Below, piece by piece: positions 1 to 6,737 of a DNA stretch of 13,435 bases. The notes beneath the pieces were generated by a model. That model made no database searches, was not told where the DNA came from, and worked only from the letters and a program-made list of their open reading frames with translations. The stretch spans positions 1 through 13,435 of the forward strand of contig WTIQ01000488.1 in assembly GCA_011525185.1 (NCBI GenBank), in the 5' to 3' direction. Both the position numbers and the translations under genes were made by a program. Position 1 is the stretch's first letter, and the number at the start of each line of letters is the position of its first letter. This DNA is from Paracoccaceae bacterium (GTDB taxonomy: Bacteria; Pseudomonadota; Alphaproteobacteria; Rhodobacterales; Rhodobacteraceae).

Positions 1-1020
1 CTGTTTGGACGCTACGCAACTTATGTTGGCGGCTCGCCCTATCAGTCTCCAGCTCTCTTGAGTTTAATTTGGCAAGCAGAAGCCCGCGGTGTCTGGAAAA
101 TACAAGGCGGCATGCACGCCCTTCCCAGCACGCTCAAAAAACTCGCCCAGGAGCGGGGCGCTCAGTTTCACCTCAACACCAAGGTCAAGCGCCTGATTAC
201 AGATAACAGCACCATGAATGGCAGCGCTGTGAAAGGTGTTCTTTTGGAAAATGGGGATCAGCATCGCGCAGATATTGTCCTCTTTAATGGCGATCCGCGT
301 GCCCTTGCTACGGGTCATCTTGGAGACCCAGCCCGTGCGGTTGCCCAGAATACAGTGAAAGAAGCCAGAAGCCTCTCCGCGCGCGTCTGGAGCTTTGAAG
401 CAAAAATCGAGGGCCCTGATCTCGTCCATCACAACGTATTCTTCGGACAAGACCCGCGCCAAGAGTTTGATGACATCAAAAAAGGCCGCATGCCCGAAGA
501 CCCAACTATTTATATTTGCGCACAGGATCGTGGCACCAACAAAGCTTATCCAGACATGGAGCGCTTTGAAATTATCCTGAATGCCCCATCAATAGATATG
601 GCGCACACCTTGGAACAGGAGTTTGAAAAATGCAAAACGCTGACTTTGAAAACGCTGGCACGCTTCGGGCTTCGATTCACTCCAGAACCAGACAAAAGCG
701 CTCTGACGACACCGACGCAGTTCGCACAGCTGTTTCCAGCTTCGGAAGGCTCCCTTTACGGGCAGAGCCCACATGGAATGACAGCGGCCTTTCGGCGACC
801 GACCTGCCGCACGGCGATATCAGGCCTGTATCTCGCAGGCGGCGGGGCACATCCAGGGGCGGGGGTGCCGATGGCGACCCTCTCCGCGAGGCACGCGGTC
901 GAGGCGATCTTGAAAGACCAAACTTCAATGTCTCCGTCCCCTCAAATGGGTACGCATGGTGGTATATCGATGGCATCAGTGACGGAGCAGACCGCGCAAT
1001 TTCGATCATCGGATTCATAG
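1..1020 (+). CDS. crtD: CrtD, hydroxyneurosporene/methoxyneurosporene C3,4-desaturase (5' truncated by window edge)
   Basis: This frame is open from base 1 to a TAG at 1018-1020, giving the last 339 residues; the start and the N-terminal FAD-binding GxGxxG lie before the window. The protein belongs to the CrtI/CrtD family of FAD-dependent carotenoid desaturases and introduces the C3,4 double bond into hydroxylated or methoxylated neurosporene on the way to spheroidene. Visible signs are the N-terminal stretch reading LFGRYATYVGGSPYQSPALL, the IQGGMHALP segment near residues 34-42, and the C-terminal FAD motif GLYLAGGGAHPGAGVP at about residues 275-290. The last 30 or so residues (after ILKD) are low in family character, because this DNA also encodes the start of CrtC in another frame. 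CrtD and CrtC act on the same carotenoid end group, and the tight overlap suggests one transcript. The choice of crtD over crtI rests on this context and on the GGGAHPGAG form of the motif. Confidence 0.93.
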   Translation: MFGRYATYVGGSPYQSPALLSLIWQAEARGVWKIQGGMHALPSTLKKLAQERGAQFHLNTKVKRLITDNSTMNGSAVKGVLLENGDQHRADIVLFNGDPRALATGHLGDPARAVAQNTVKEARSLSARVWSFEAKIEGPDLVHHNVFFGQDPRQEFDDIKKGRMPEDPTIYICAQDRGTNKAYPDMERFEIILNAPSIDMAHTLEQEFEKCKTLTLKTLARFGLRFTPEPDKSALTTPTQFAQLFPASEGSLYGQSPHGMTAAFRRPTCRTAISGLYLAGGGAHPGAGVPMATLSARHAVEAILKDQTSMSPSPQMGTHGGISMASVTEQTAQFRSSDS

Positions 1021-1847
1021 GCTCCGTCTTTTCGCCGTGGTATCGCTGGTCAGGTCGTAAAAATCCTGAAAATCATGTCTGCATCAATGTCGCCACCTAT
1101 GGGCCAGGGGGACGCTTTACAATGACAGACCGAGGTCAAAGCGCCCTACGTCAGTCGCAGGATGTCTTTCAAGTCGGCCCCTCCTCTATGACATGGGACA
1201 AAGACCGGCTGATCATTGACGTAAATGAGATCGGTTCCCCACCTCTCATTTCACGGGTGAAAGGTCGCATTATAGTGACACCAAGTGCTATGACCCATGT
1301 AGAACTTGCCCTCAGCCCAGATGGCGCTCATGTCTGGCGTCCCTTTGCACCGACCTCCCATATCAGTGTGGATTTGAACGGTAAGGGCTGGCAATGGGAG
1401 GGCCATGGCTATTTTGACAGCAATTTTGGCACCCGTGCGCTTGAAGACGATTTTAAATATTGGACATGGGGACGCTATCCCATGAAGGGTGGAAGCGCCT
1501 GTTTTTATGATTTGGACCGACTGGATGGGAGCACACTGGCAACTGCGGTTCATTTTGACCATGATGGCGCGGCAAAACGTATTGATCTCCCCCCTAAGGC
1601 CCGCATCAAACGAAGCCTCTGGGCCGTCGCGCGTGAAACCCGCGCCGATGCAGGCTACCAACCCAAACAAGTCAAAGCGATGCTCGATGCGCCCTTTTAT
1701 TGCAGAAGTGCCGTCAAAACCAAGCTTGACGGAGAGGAAACCGTTGGCGTGCACGAAGCCTTAGACTTGGTGCGCTTTCGCAGCCCGTTTATCAAGCCCA
1801 TGCTCGCCGTGCGCGTCCCGCGACGATCGGCTTGGCGCTTTGATTAA
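918..1847 (+). CDS. crtC: CrtC, acyclic carotenoid 1,2-hydratase (hydroxyneurosporene synthase); start codon unresolved
   Basis: CrtC adds water across the C1,2 double bond of neurosporene and similar carotenoids. The reading frame shows family features: GYAWWYIDG (about 942-974), FIGSVFSPWYRWSGR from about 1014, then NVATYGPGG, FGTRALEDDFKYWTWGRYP, DAPFYCRSAV and a basic C-terminus, ending with TAA at 1845-1847. The listed start (918) is where family-like sequence begins; it is not a start codon. Between the ATG at 630 and the ATG at 1122 this frame has no ATG, GTG or TTG. The 630 ATG would add about 95 arginine-rich residues that are simply crtD read out of frame. An ATC at 1005 would give 280 residues, close to the short CrtC form known in Rhodobacter, and ATT at 999 has a GGAG (984-987) upstream. 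The gene overlaps crtD by about 100 nt and meets tspO tail to tail. Identity is firm; the 5' end is not. Confidence 0.88.
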   Translation, partial: PNFNVSVPSNGYAWWYIDGISDGADRAISIIGFIGSVFSPWYRWSGRKNPENHVCINVATYGPGGRFTMTDRGQSALRQSQDVFQVGPSSMTWDKDRLIIDVNEIGSPPLISRVKGRIIVTPSAMTHVELALSPDGAHVWRPFAPTSHISVDLNGKGWQWEGHGYFDSNFGTRALEDDFKYWTWGRYPMKGGSACFYDLDRLDGSTLATAVHFDHDGAAKRIDLPPKARIKRSLWAVARETRADAGYQPKQVKAMLDAPFYCRSAVKTKLDGEETVGVHEALDLVRFRSPFIKPMLAVRVPRRSAWRFD

Positions 1848-2326
1848 TCTAGGGACTGTGCATCCAGAGACTCTGCGTCTGGGTTAAGTTTCCAAACTGC
1901 ATAATTCAGCGCACCTGCCACGCTGACCCACGCGAGATATGGCATAAACAGCCAGCCTGCGAGTGGGGCAACATTAAAGAACACCACCATGGTTGCCGCG
2001 ACAGATACCCAGAGAGCAACGAGAACATAAAGCCCCTGTTTTAATCGCCTAAGGCCAAAGAACACGGGGGTCCACAGAGTGTTTAGGGCAATTTGCAACC
2101 CCCAGAGCGCCAGTCCCAGGCCATTGTTCTCGGAGAGAGCGACCAAGGCAGCGGCATAGGACATTGCGAGGTAAAGCGTCGTCCAAGCCACAGGAAACAG
2201 CCAGTTCGGCGGTGTCCAACGCGGTTTGTGCAGACGATCATACCAAGGCCCTGGTGGAAACAGCGCCCCCGTCGCACCAGCCGCAAAGCACGCAGCGAGA
2301 AAGATAAGAAACAAAATCGTAAACAT
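1844..2326 (-). CDS. tspO: TspO/MBR family tryptophan-rich sensory protein
   Basis: A 160-residue membrane protein of the TspO/peripheral benzodiazepine receptor family, whose usual length it matches. About five hydrophobic segments are visible, starting with residues 2-22. Ten tryptophans include the family motif WYDRLHKPRWTPPNWLFPVAWT (residues about 28-49) and the ALNTLWTPVFFGLR segment. In Rhodobacter sphaeroides TspO sits in the outer membrane, binds tetrapyrroles and lowers pigment gene expression in response to oxygen; the same job is inferred here from family and position. It is the last gene of the crtI-crtB-tspO strand, 30 nt after the crtB stop. I see no clear Shine-Dalgarno before its ATG, so translation may depend on ribosomes leaving crtB. 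Its TAA (1844-1846) overlaps the crtC TAA (1845-1847) on the other strand. It was formerly called crtK in Rhodobacter. Confidence 0.93.
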   Translation of the reverse strand: MFTILFLIFLAACFAAGATGALFPPGPWYDRLHKPRWTPPNWLFPVAWTTLYLAMSYAAALVALSENNGLGLALWGLQIALNTLWTPVFFGLRRLKQGLYVLVALWVSVAATMVVFFNVAPLAGWLFMPYLAWVSVAGALNYAVWKLNPDAESLDAQSLD

Positions 2327-2356
2327 AAAACGCAGATATGCCAGCTCAGCATGGCT

Positions 2357-3370
2357 TCAAGTTTGGATTTTCATTTTGTCAAACTTGCGCAGTTGCGCCA
2401 TCGCATCACAAAACTGATCGGCCCAGTCTCGGCTATCATATTTTCCATCTGCCGCGGCATCGACTAAAAATTTAACCTCCTCCAAAGGTTTTGCATAAAG
2501 GACCGCCGATTGCGGCATGACCAAACTGGAGGCAGAGCGCAAAATAGAGAGACCCATAAGCCCGATTTTGCGTGATTTTGAGGTCCGTGCACGGATTGTG
2601 ATGGTTTGGTAACTCTGATCTCGAATGACCTTGCCAATCCCGGCATAGATATGGCGTGCTGCAAAAATACCCGGGCGACAGGACACAGGCAGGCGTGTGA
2701 TCCCAGCCTCGGAGCGCAGATAAAGCCTCTCGCTTTCCATAACCAAACGGCGCACCATTTGCCGAATGGCCTTGGTTGGTTTTGGGTTTGCCAAAAACTG
2801 CTCCACGTCTATTCCAGCCTGAGACAGCCACTCCATTGGCAGATACAACCGCCCCTCGAGCGCATCCTCCCCCACATCGCGCGAAATATTGGTGAGCTGC
2901 ATAGCCACGCCAAGATCACAAGCCCGAGCCAAAGCATTTCGATCCCGCACGCCCATGAGAACGCACATCATAGCCCCAACAGCCGAGGCCACGCGCGCCG
3001 AATAGGATCGAACATCAGAGAGCGTTTCATAGCGACGCTCCTGCGCATCCCATGCCAAACCTTCGAGCAAAGCTTGCGGCAATTCTTTGGGCATATCATG
3101 CTGACGAACCATGGCCGCAAAAGCACGATCCATCGGGGTGTCCATGGGTTCACCCGCAAAAGCTGCCTCCATACGTTCCTGTAAGGCGAGCACCGCTGGC
3201 GCCTTGTCTGCTTTCAGATCGACCTCATCATCGGCCAAACGGCAAAAGGCATAAAGGGCCAAGGCAGGCTCCCGCACCGACTTGGGCAAGGCACGTGAGG
3301 CCGCATGAAAAGACAAAGAGCCATGTCGAATAGCTTCTTCGCAATGAGCCATATCTTTGGGATCAATCAT
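2357..3370 (-). CDS. crtB: CrtB, phytoene synthase
   Basis: A 337-residue enzyme that joins two geranylgeranyl diphosphates to make 15-cis-phytoene, the first committed carotenoid step. It is a trans-isoprenyl diphosphate synthase of the squalene/phytoene synthase family. Both Mg-diphosphate binding motifs are present: DDEVD at residues 47-51, preceded by YAFCRLA, and DVGED at 165-169 inside QLTNISRDVGEDALEGRLYLP-like sequence. The length is typical. The ATG at 3370 is supported by a GGAG 8 nt upstream, inside the end of crtI; the two genes overlap by 8 bp (3363-3370), indicating translational coupling. It is the middle gene of the crtI-crtB-tspO operon. Confidence 0.96.
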   Translation of the reverse strand: MIDPKDMAHCEEAIRHGSLSFHAASRALPKSVREPALALYAFCRLADDEVDLKADKAPAVLALQERMEAAFAGEPMDTPMDRAFAAMVRQHDMPKELPQALLEGLAWDAQERRYETLSDVRSYSARVASAVGAMMCVLMGVRDRNALARACDLGVAMQLTNISRDVGEDALEGRLYLPMEWLSQAGIDVEQFLANPKPTKAIRQMVRRLVMESERLYLRSEAGITRLPVSCRPGIFAARHIYAGIGKVIRDQSYQTITIRARTSKSRKIGLMGLSILRSASSLVMPQSAVLYAKPLEEVKFLVDAAADGKYDSRDWADQFCDAMAQLRKFDKMKIQT

Positions 3371-4919
3371 GATTTGATCTCCAGTTCACTGCATCGGGCA
3401 CAAGCTGCGTTAAAACTTCGGATGAGGTCACAACGCTCGGCACCCCTGCCCCTGGATGTGTACCCGCGCCGACGAGGTAGAGACCCTCAAACTCTTCACT
3501 GACATTGTGAGGTCGAAACCACGCGGATTGAAAAATGCGCGGCTCCAGCGAAAAGCCTGCGCCATGTGGGCTTAAGTAACGGCTTTCAAAGGTTTCCGGC
3601 GTGAAAATCTCAGAGGCCGAGAGATGATCGGCAAAACTGGGAATCGCATAGTCATGCAAGACCTGCTCCATCTTGGCGCGATAGCGCTCTTGTTCGGCTG
3701 CCCAGTCAACCCGCGCAGATCCTACAAGATTTGGCACAGGAGAAAGCGCATAGAATGTGTCATCTCCCAAAGGCGCGACAGACGGGTCTGTAACCGATGG
3801 TCTGTGAAGATAGATGGACATATCCTCAGCAAGGTGGCGTTTTTGGAATATATCCTTGAGCAATCCGCGATACCTTGGACCGTTCAGGATGGTGTGGTGC
3901 CCGACATCCTTCCACATATCCGCTGTCCCTTTGGTCCCAAAATACCACACAAAGAGCCCCATCGACCAACGTGCACGACGCATTCTTTGATCGGTCCAAC
4001 GCTTTTTAAGCTTTTTCTTGAGCAAGGTACCGTAGGTATAGGCAGGATCTGCATTCGAAACCACAAGATCTGCCTTCACAATGTGACCAGACTTGGTCTT
4101 GACCCCGCGCACGCGACGATTCTGTGTGATGATTTCCGACACTTCCTCATTCATTTGGAATGAGCCACCTTGGTCAAGAATCACCTTTCCCATGGCATCC
4201 GCCAGCGCTTGCACCCCGCCCATGGCATAGTGCACGCCAAAGGCCCGCTCTAAATGAGACACCAAGATATACATGGAGGTCACATGAACTGGATCACCCC
4301 CAATAAAGAGCGGGTGAAAGGAGAGCGCCATGCGAAGCTTGGGGTCCTTTACGCGCTTGGCCGCATGGGCATAAACCGATTGATCGGCCCGCAACATGGC
4401 AAATCCAGGAAGCTCTTTCACCAAATCCCAGAGCTTGTTCATAGGCCTACGGCCCATCCCCTCAAAGCCAAAGCTATAGCGCGCTTCACTGTCTTTTAGA
4501 AATTTTTGAAACCCTTTAAAATCCTTTGGAAACAGACGCTTAATCTCGTTATCCATTTCTGTTTCATCGGGGAGGAGCCGGAACTTTGTGCCATCCTGCC
4601 AACGAATTTCATAAAACGGATCACAGAGACGTAGATCAACTTCATCGTCAAAATTACGGCCGCATTCTGCCCAAAGCTGACGAAACACCTGCGGCACCGT
4701 GATGATGGTTGGCCCCAGATCAAAGCGATGACCGTTTTGCGACAAAGAGGAGCCACGTCCCCCCAAACGGTCCAATCGATCAATCACTGTGACCCGATAG
4801 CCTTTGGCCCCCAAGCGCATCGCAGCAGACAATCCACCAATCCCGCTGCCGATCACAACGGCATGGGCCACGGTCTGTTTTTTTGCTACAGATGCAACAT
4901 TTAGATCAATACGTGTCAT
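3363..4919 (-). CDS. crtI: CrtI, phytoene desaturase (neurosporene-forming type inferred)
   Basis: A 518-residue FAD-dependent desaturase, the usual length for the Rhodobacter enzyme. It removes hydrogens from phytoene stepwise; with CrtC, CrtD and CrtA present the product used is presumably neurosporene (three steps), which sequence alone cannot prove. The N-terminal dinucleotide motif GSGIGG is at residues 24-29 within VVIGSGIGGLSAAMRLG, followed by DRLDRLGGRGSS. The C-terminal family motif GLYLVGAGTHPGAGVPSV is about 30-40 residues from the end. The ATG at 4917-4919 is the only good start. The 20 nt before it (reading GTACATAATT-ATG) carry no Shine-Dalgarno, so the message may be leaderless or nearly so. 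A PpsR-type operator lies 19 nt upstream of the ATG. Its end overlaps crtB. Confidence 0.96.
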   Translation of the reverse strand: MTRIDLNVASVAKKQTVAHAVVIGSGIGGLSAAMRLGAKGYRVTVIDRLDRLGGRGSSLSQNGHRFDLGPTIITVPQVFRQLWAECGRNFDDEVDLRLCDPFYEIRWQDGTKFRLLPDETEMDNEIKRLFPKDFKGFQKFLKDSEARYSFGFEGMGRRPMNKLWDLVKELPGFAMLRADQSVYAHAAKRVKDPKLRMALSFHPLFIGGDPVHVTSMYILVSHLERAFGVHYAMGGVQALADAMGKVILDQGGSFQMNEEVSEIITQNRRVRGVKTKSGHIVKADLVVSNADPAYTYGTLLKKKLKKRWTDQRMRRARWSMGLFVWYFGTKGTADMWKDVGHHTILNGPRYRGLLKDIFQKRHLAEDMSIYLHRPSVTDPSVAPLGDDTFYALSPVPNLVGSARVDWAAEQERYRAKMEQVLHDYAIPSFADHLSASEIFTPETFESRYLSPHGAGFSLEPRIFQSAWFRPHNVSEEFEGLYLVGAGTHPGAGVPSVVTSSEVLTQLVPDAVNWRSNHD

Positions 4920-4928
4920 TAATTATGT

Positions 4929-4941
4929 ACAGTATTACTGT
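4929..4941. promoter_or_regulatory. 13 bp palindrome ACAGTA-T-TACTGT next to the PpsR site
   Basis: A perfect 6+1+6 inverted repeat that shares its last three bases (TGT) with the PpsR-type site. It lies 10-22 nt upstream of the crtI ATG. It may be a second half-site or an operator for another regulator, or may contain crtI promoter elements (TAATAC reading toward crtI). I know of no regulator with this exact site, so only the symmetry is certain. Confidence 0.4.
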
Positions 4942-4956
4942 CTAGTTTAATTTACA
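4939..4956. promoter_or_regulatory. PpsR/CrtJ repressor site TGT-N12-ACA in the crtI/crtA divergent region
   Basis: The sequence TGT-CTAGTTTAATTT-ACA matches exactly the TGT-N12-ACA consensus bound by the PpsR (CrtJ) repressor of purple bacteria. It lies between the divergent crtI and crtA starts, a place where Rhodobacter PGCs have such sites. PpsR represses carotenoid and bacteriochlorophyll genes when oxygen is high; here one site could control both crtI-crtB-tspO and crtA-bchI-bchD-bchO. The site is seen in sequence; binding is inferred. Confidence 0.75.
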
Positions 4957-4980
4957 ACTCTTTCTTGATGTGGTTTTATA
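4952..4980 (+). promoter_or_regulatory. possible crtA promoter (TTACAA - 17 nt - TTTATA)
   Basis: TTACAA at 4952-4957 and TTTATA at 4975-4980 are 17 nt apart and lie about 42 nt before the proposed crtA start. The -35 element overlaps the end of the PpsR-type site, which would suit repression by blocking polymerase. Match to the sigma-70 consensus is modest, so this is a weak call. Confidence 0.3.
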
Positions 4981-5007
4981 GGGGAGAAACAACAGAGTCT
5001 TGGGCAA

Positions 5008-5014
5008 AGAAAGG
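5008..5014 (+). promoter_or_regulatory. Shine-Dalgarno AGAAAGG that points to an ATC start for crtA
   Basis: AAAGG at 5010-5014 is separated by 8 nt from the ATC at 5023, ideal spacing for initiation. No ATG, GTG or TTG in the crtA frame lies near it, while the first conserved CrtA residues follow this ATC directly. Confidence 0.5.
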
Positions 5015-5022
5015 TCAGCGTT

Positions 5023-5727
5023 ATCCAGAGCGTCACTCTAAGTTTTTATAAATTTAACGGGCCTTTGGCGCGGTTGTGGGCATTTGCTATGATGGGATTT
5101 GCCCGCCTGCCCCTTGCCCGTGTGTCAGGCTTGCGATTTTGGAAATTATGCGGATCAGGCACTGGAGAGGGCTTTACCCCCCGCCCCAATACGGCTGTTT
5201 ATGCCATTTTATGCGTATGGGACAGCAAAGCCCAAGCGCAAAGCGCCTTACAAAACAGCGCGATATTCAACAGATATCAAAGGGCCTGTGACGAAAACTG
5301 GACAGTCTTTTTAGAAACATCATCGGCACGCGGGGCTTGGTCTGGTCAAAATCCTTTCGAAATATCTGATAAACCTATCGAAGGTCCCATTGCCGCCCTC
5401 ACACGCGCTACCATCAAACCATCGATTCTCATGAAATTCTGGGGCCGCGTTCCTGCGATCAGCCAAATGATTGGCGCAAATCAAGATGTGCTCTTTAAAA
5501 TTGGAATTGGAGAAGTCCCCTTTTTCCACCAAGTCACCTTTTCAATTTGGCCAGATGCAAAGGCGATGGCAAATTTCGCACGAAAAGACGGCCCTCACGC
5601 CAAAGCCATTCGCGCAGTGCGTGACGGGCTTTGGTTCAAAGAGGAACTTTATGCTCGTTTCAGTGTGGTAGAAACCAGCGGAACGTGGAACGGGAGCAAT
5701 CCCATCAAGCTAAAAGAAGTAGAATGA
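5023..5727 (+). CDS. crtA: CrtA, spheroidene monooxygenase (probable ATC start)
   Basis: CrtA uses O2 to add a keto group at C2 of spheroidene, giving spheroidenone, the red carotenoid of aerated cells. From codon 5023 the protein has 234 residues. It begins with a family-typical VTLSFYKFNG strand and continues ARLWAFAMMGFARLPLA, FWKLCGSGTGEGFTP (residues 39-53), LTRATIKPS, VLFKIGIGEVPFFHQVTFSIWPD (156-178) and a C-terminal GPHAKAIRAVRDGLWFKEELYARF. The frame is open back to a TGA at 4966, but between it and the TTG at 5065 there is no ATG, GTG or TTG. The TTG would delete the conserved first strand and has only a weak upstream purine stretch; ATC at 5023 has a good Shine-Dalgarno. The gene overlaps bchI by ATGA at 5724-5727. 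Identity is certain, start is inferred. Confidence 0.94.
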   Translation: MQSVTLSFYKFNGPLARLWAFAMMGFARLPLARVSGLRFWKLCGSGTGEGFTPRPNTAVYAILCVWDSKAQAQSALQNSAIFNRYQRACDENWTVFLETSSARGAWSGQNPFEISDKPIEGPIAALTRATIKPSILMKFWGRVPAISQMIGANQDVLFKIGIGEVPFFHQVTFSIWPDAKAMANFARKDGPHAKAIRAVRDGLWFKEELYARFSVVETSGTWNGSNPIKLKEVE

Positions 5728-6728
5728 CTATGCATTTTCCATTCTCAGCCATCGTCGGGCAAGATCAAATGAAACTTGCGATGATCCTAACGGCCATTGA
5801 TCCCACGATTGGCGGAGTCTTGGTCTTTGGCGATAGGGGCACTGGCAAATCAACGGCGGTGCGGGCTTTGGCAGGTCTTTTACCGCACATAAAAGTGATA
5901 CAGGGATGTCCCGTTAATTCTCAAACGGCAGAAGAAATCCCAGACTGGGCGACAGTCAACGAACCGATTCAGATCGAAGTGCAAACACCAGTCGTCGATC
6001 TCCCCCTTGGGGTCTCTGAGGATCGTGTCACCGGCGCCCTTGATATTGAGCGAGCCTTAAGCAAAGGGGAAAAGGCCTTTCAGCCTGGGCTGCTAGCGAA
6101 AGCTAATCGCGGCTATCTCTACATTGATGAGGTCAATCTTTTAGAAGATCATATCGTTGATCTTTTGCTAGACGTGGCGCAATCAGGCGAAAATGTTGTC
6201 GAACGGGAAGGATTGTCAATCCGCCATCCAGCACGGTTTGTTCTCGTGGGATCTGGAAACCCTGAAGAAGGCGAATTACGCCCTCAGCTTTTGGACCGCT
6301 TTGGCCTTTCTGTTGAAGTCGGCTCACCTGATACCATAGATGAGCGCGTAAAAGTGGTTGAGCGGCGCGATGCCTTTGATCGGGACCATGCCGCTTTTGC
6401 ACACAAGTGGGAAAAAGAAGAGCTACGCATCCGCAGTAAAATCACAAAGGCTCAAAGCCTTCTCTCGGAAGTCAAATCTGGGAAAGCGATCCTAAAACGA
6501 TGCGCTGAATTGTGCCTAGCTCTGGGAGCAGATGGCCTGCGGGGGGAATTGACGCTTTTGCGATCTGCCCGCGCTCTTGCCGCCTATAAAGGTGCTAAAT
6601 CAGTGCAAACGCATCATCTCAAAGAGATTGCACCTCTTGCCCTCTCGCATCGATTGCGACGTGATCCACTGGATGAGGCAGGCTCAAGCCTGCGCGTTCA
6701 GCGCGTGGTCACTGATCTCTTGGGCTGA
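5724..6728 (+). CDS. bchI: BchI, magnesium chelatase ATPase subunit I
   Basis: BchI is the AAA+ motor of magnesium chelatase, which with BchD and BchH inserts Mg2+ into protoporphyrin IX, the branch point to bacteriochlorophyll. The 334-residue protein has Walker A GDRGTGKST at residues 36-44, Walker B YLYIDEVNLL at 131-140, the chelatase insert region QTPVVDLPLG and GALDIERAL, and sensor/arginine-finger sequence GSGNPEEGELRPQLLDRFG at about 176-194. The ATG at 5724 overlaps the crtA stop as ATGA, and the family N-terminus FPFSAIVGQDQMKLA follows at once; a longer ORF from 5631 only adds crtA out of frame. Upstream, AGAAG is a weak ribosome site, so coupling to crtA is likely. bchD follows 9 nt after the stop. 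Confidence 0.97.
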   Translation: MTMHFPFSAIVGQDQMKLAMILTAIDPTIGGVLVFGDRGTGKSTAVRALAGLLPHIKVIQGCPVNSQTAEEIPDWATVNEPIQIEVQTPVVDLPLGVSEDRVTGALDIERALSKGEKAFQPGLLAKANRGYLYIDEVNLLEDHIVDLLLDVAQSGENVVEREGLSIRHPARFVLVGSGNPEEGELRPQLLDRFGLSVEVGSPDTIDERVKVVERRDAFDRDHAAFAHKWEKEELRIRSKITKAQSLLSEVKSGKAILKRCAELCLALGADGLRGELTLLRSARALAAYKGAKSVQTHHLKEIAPLALSHRLRRDPLDEAGSSLRVQRVVTDLLG

Positions 6729-6737
6729 CTTCTTAGG

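Noticed and set aside
630..917. In-frame 5' extension of crtC from the ATG at 630
   Set aside because: The extra residues are arginine-rich and are an out-of-frame reading of well conserved crtD, including the DNA for its FAD motif; no CrtC-like sequence is seen before about 918.
1251..1754. 167-codon frame antisense to crtC
   Set aside because: It lies wholly inside conserved crtC sequence and has no family features or start signals.
2606..3184. 192-codon frame antisense to crtB
   Set aside because: Shadow of crtB; composition is rich in His/Pro/Arg as expected of an antisense reading and nothing is recognised.
5631..5723. Longer bchI start at 5631
   Set aside because: The added segment is crtA read in another frame, while the ATG at 5724 overlaps the crtA stop and starts directly at the conserved BchI N-terminus.
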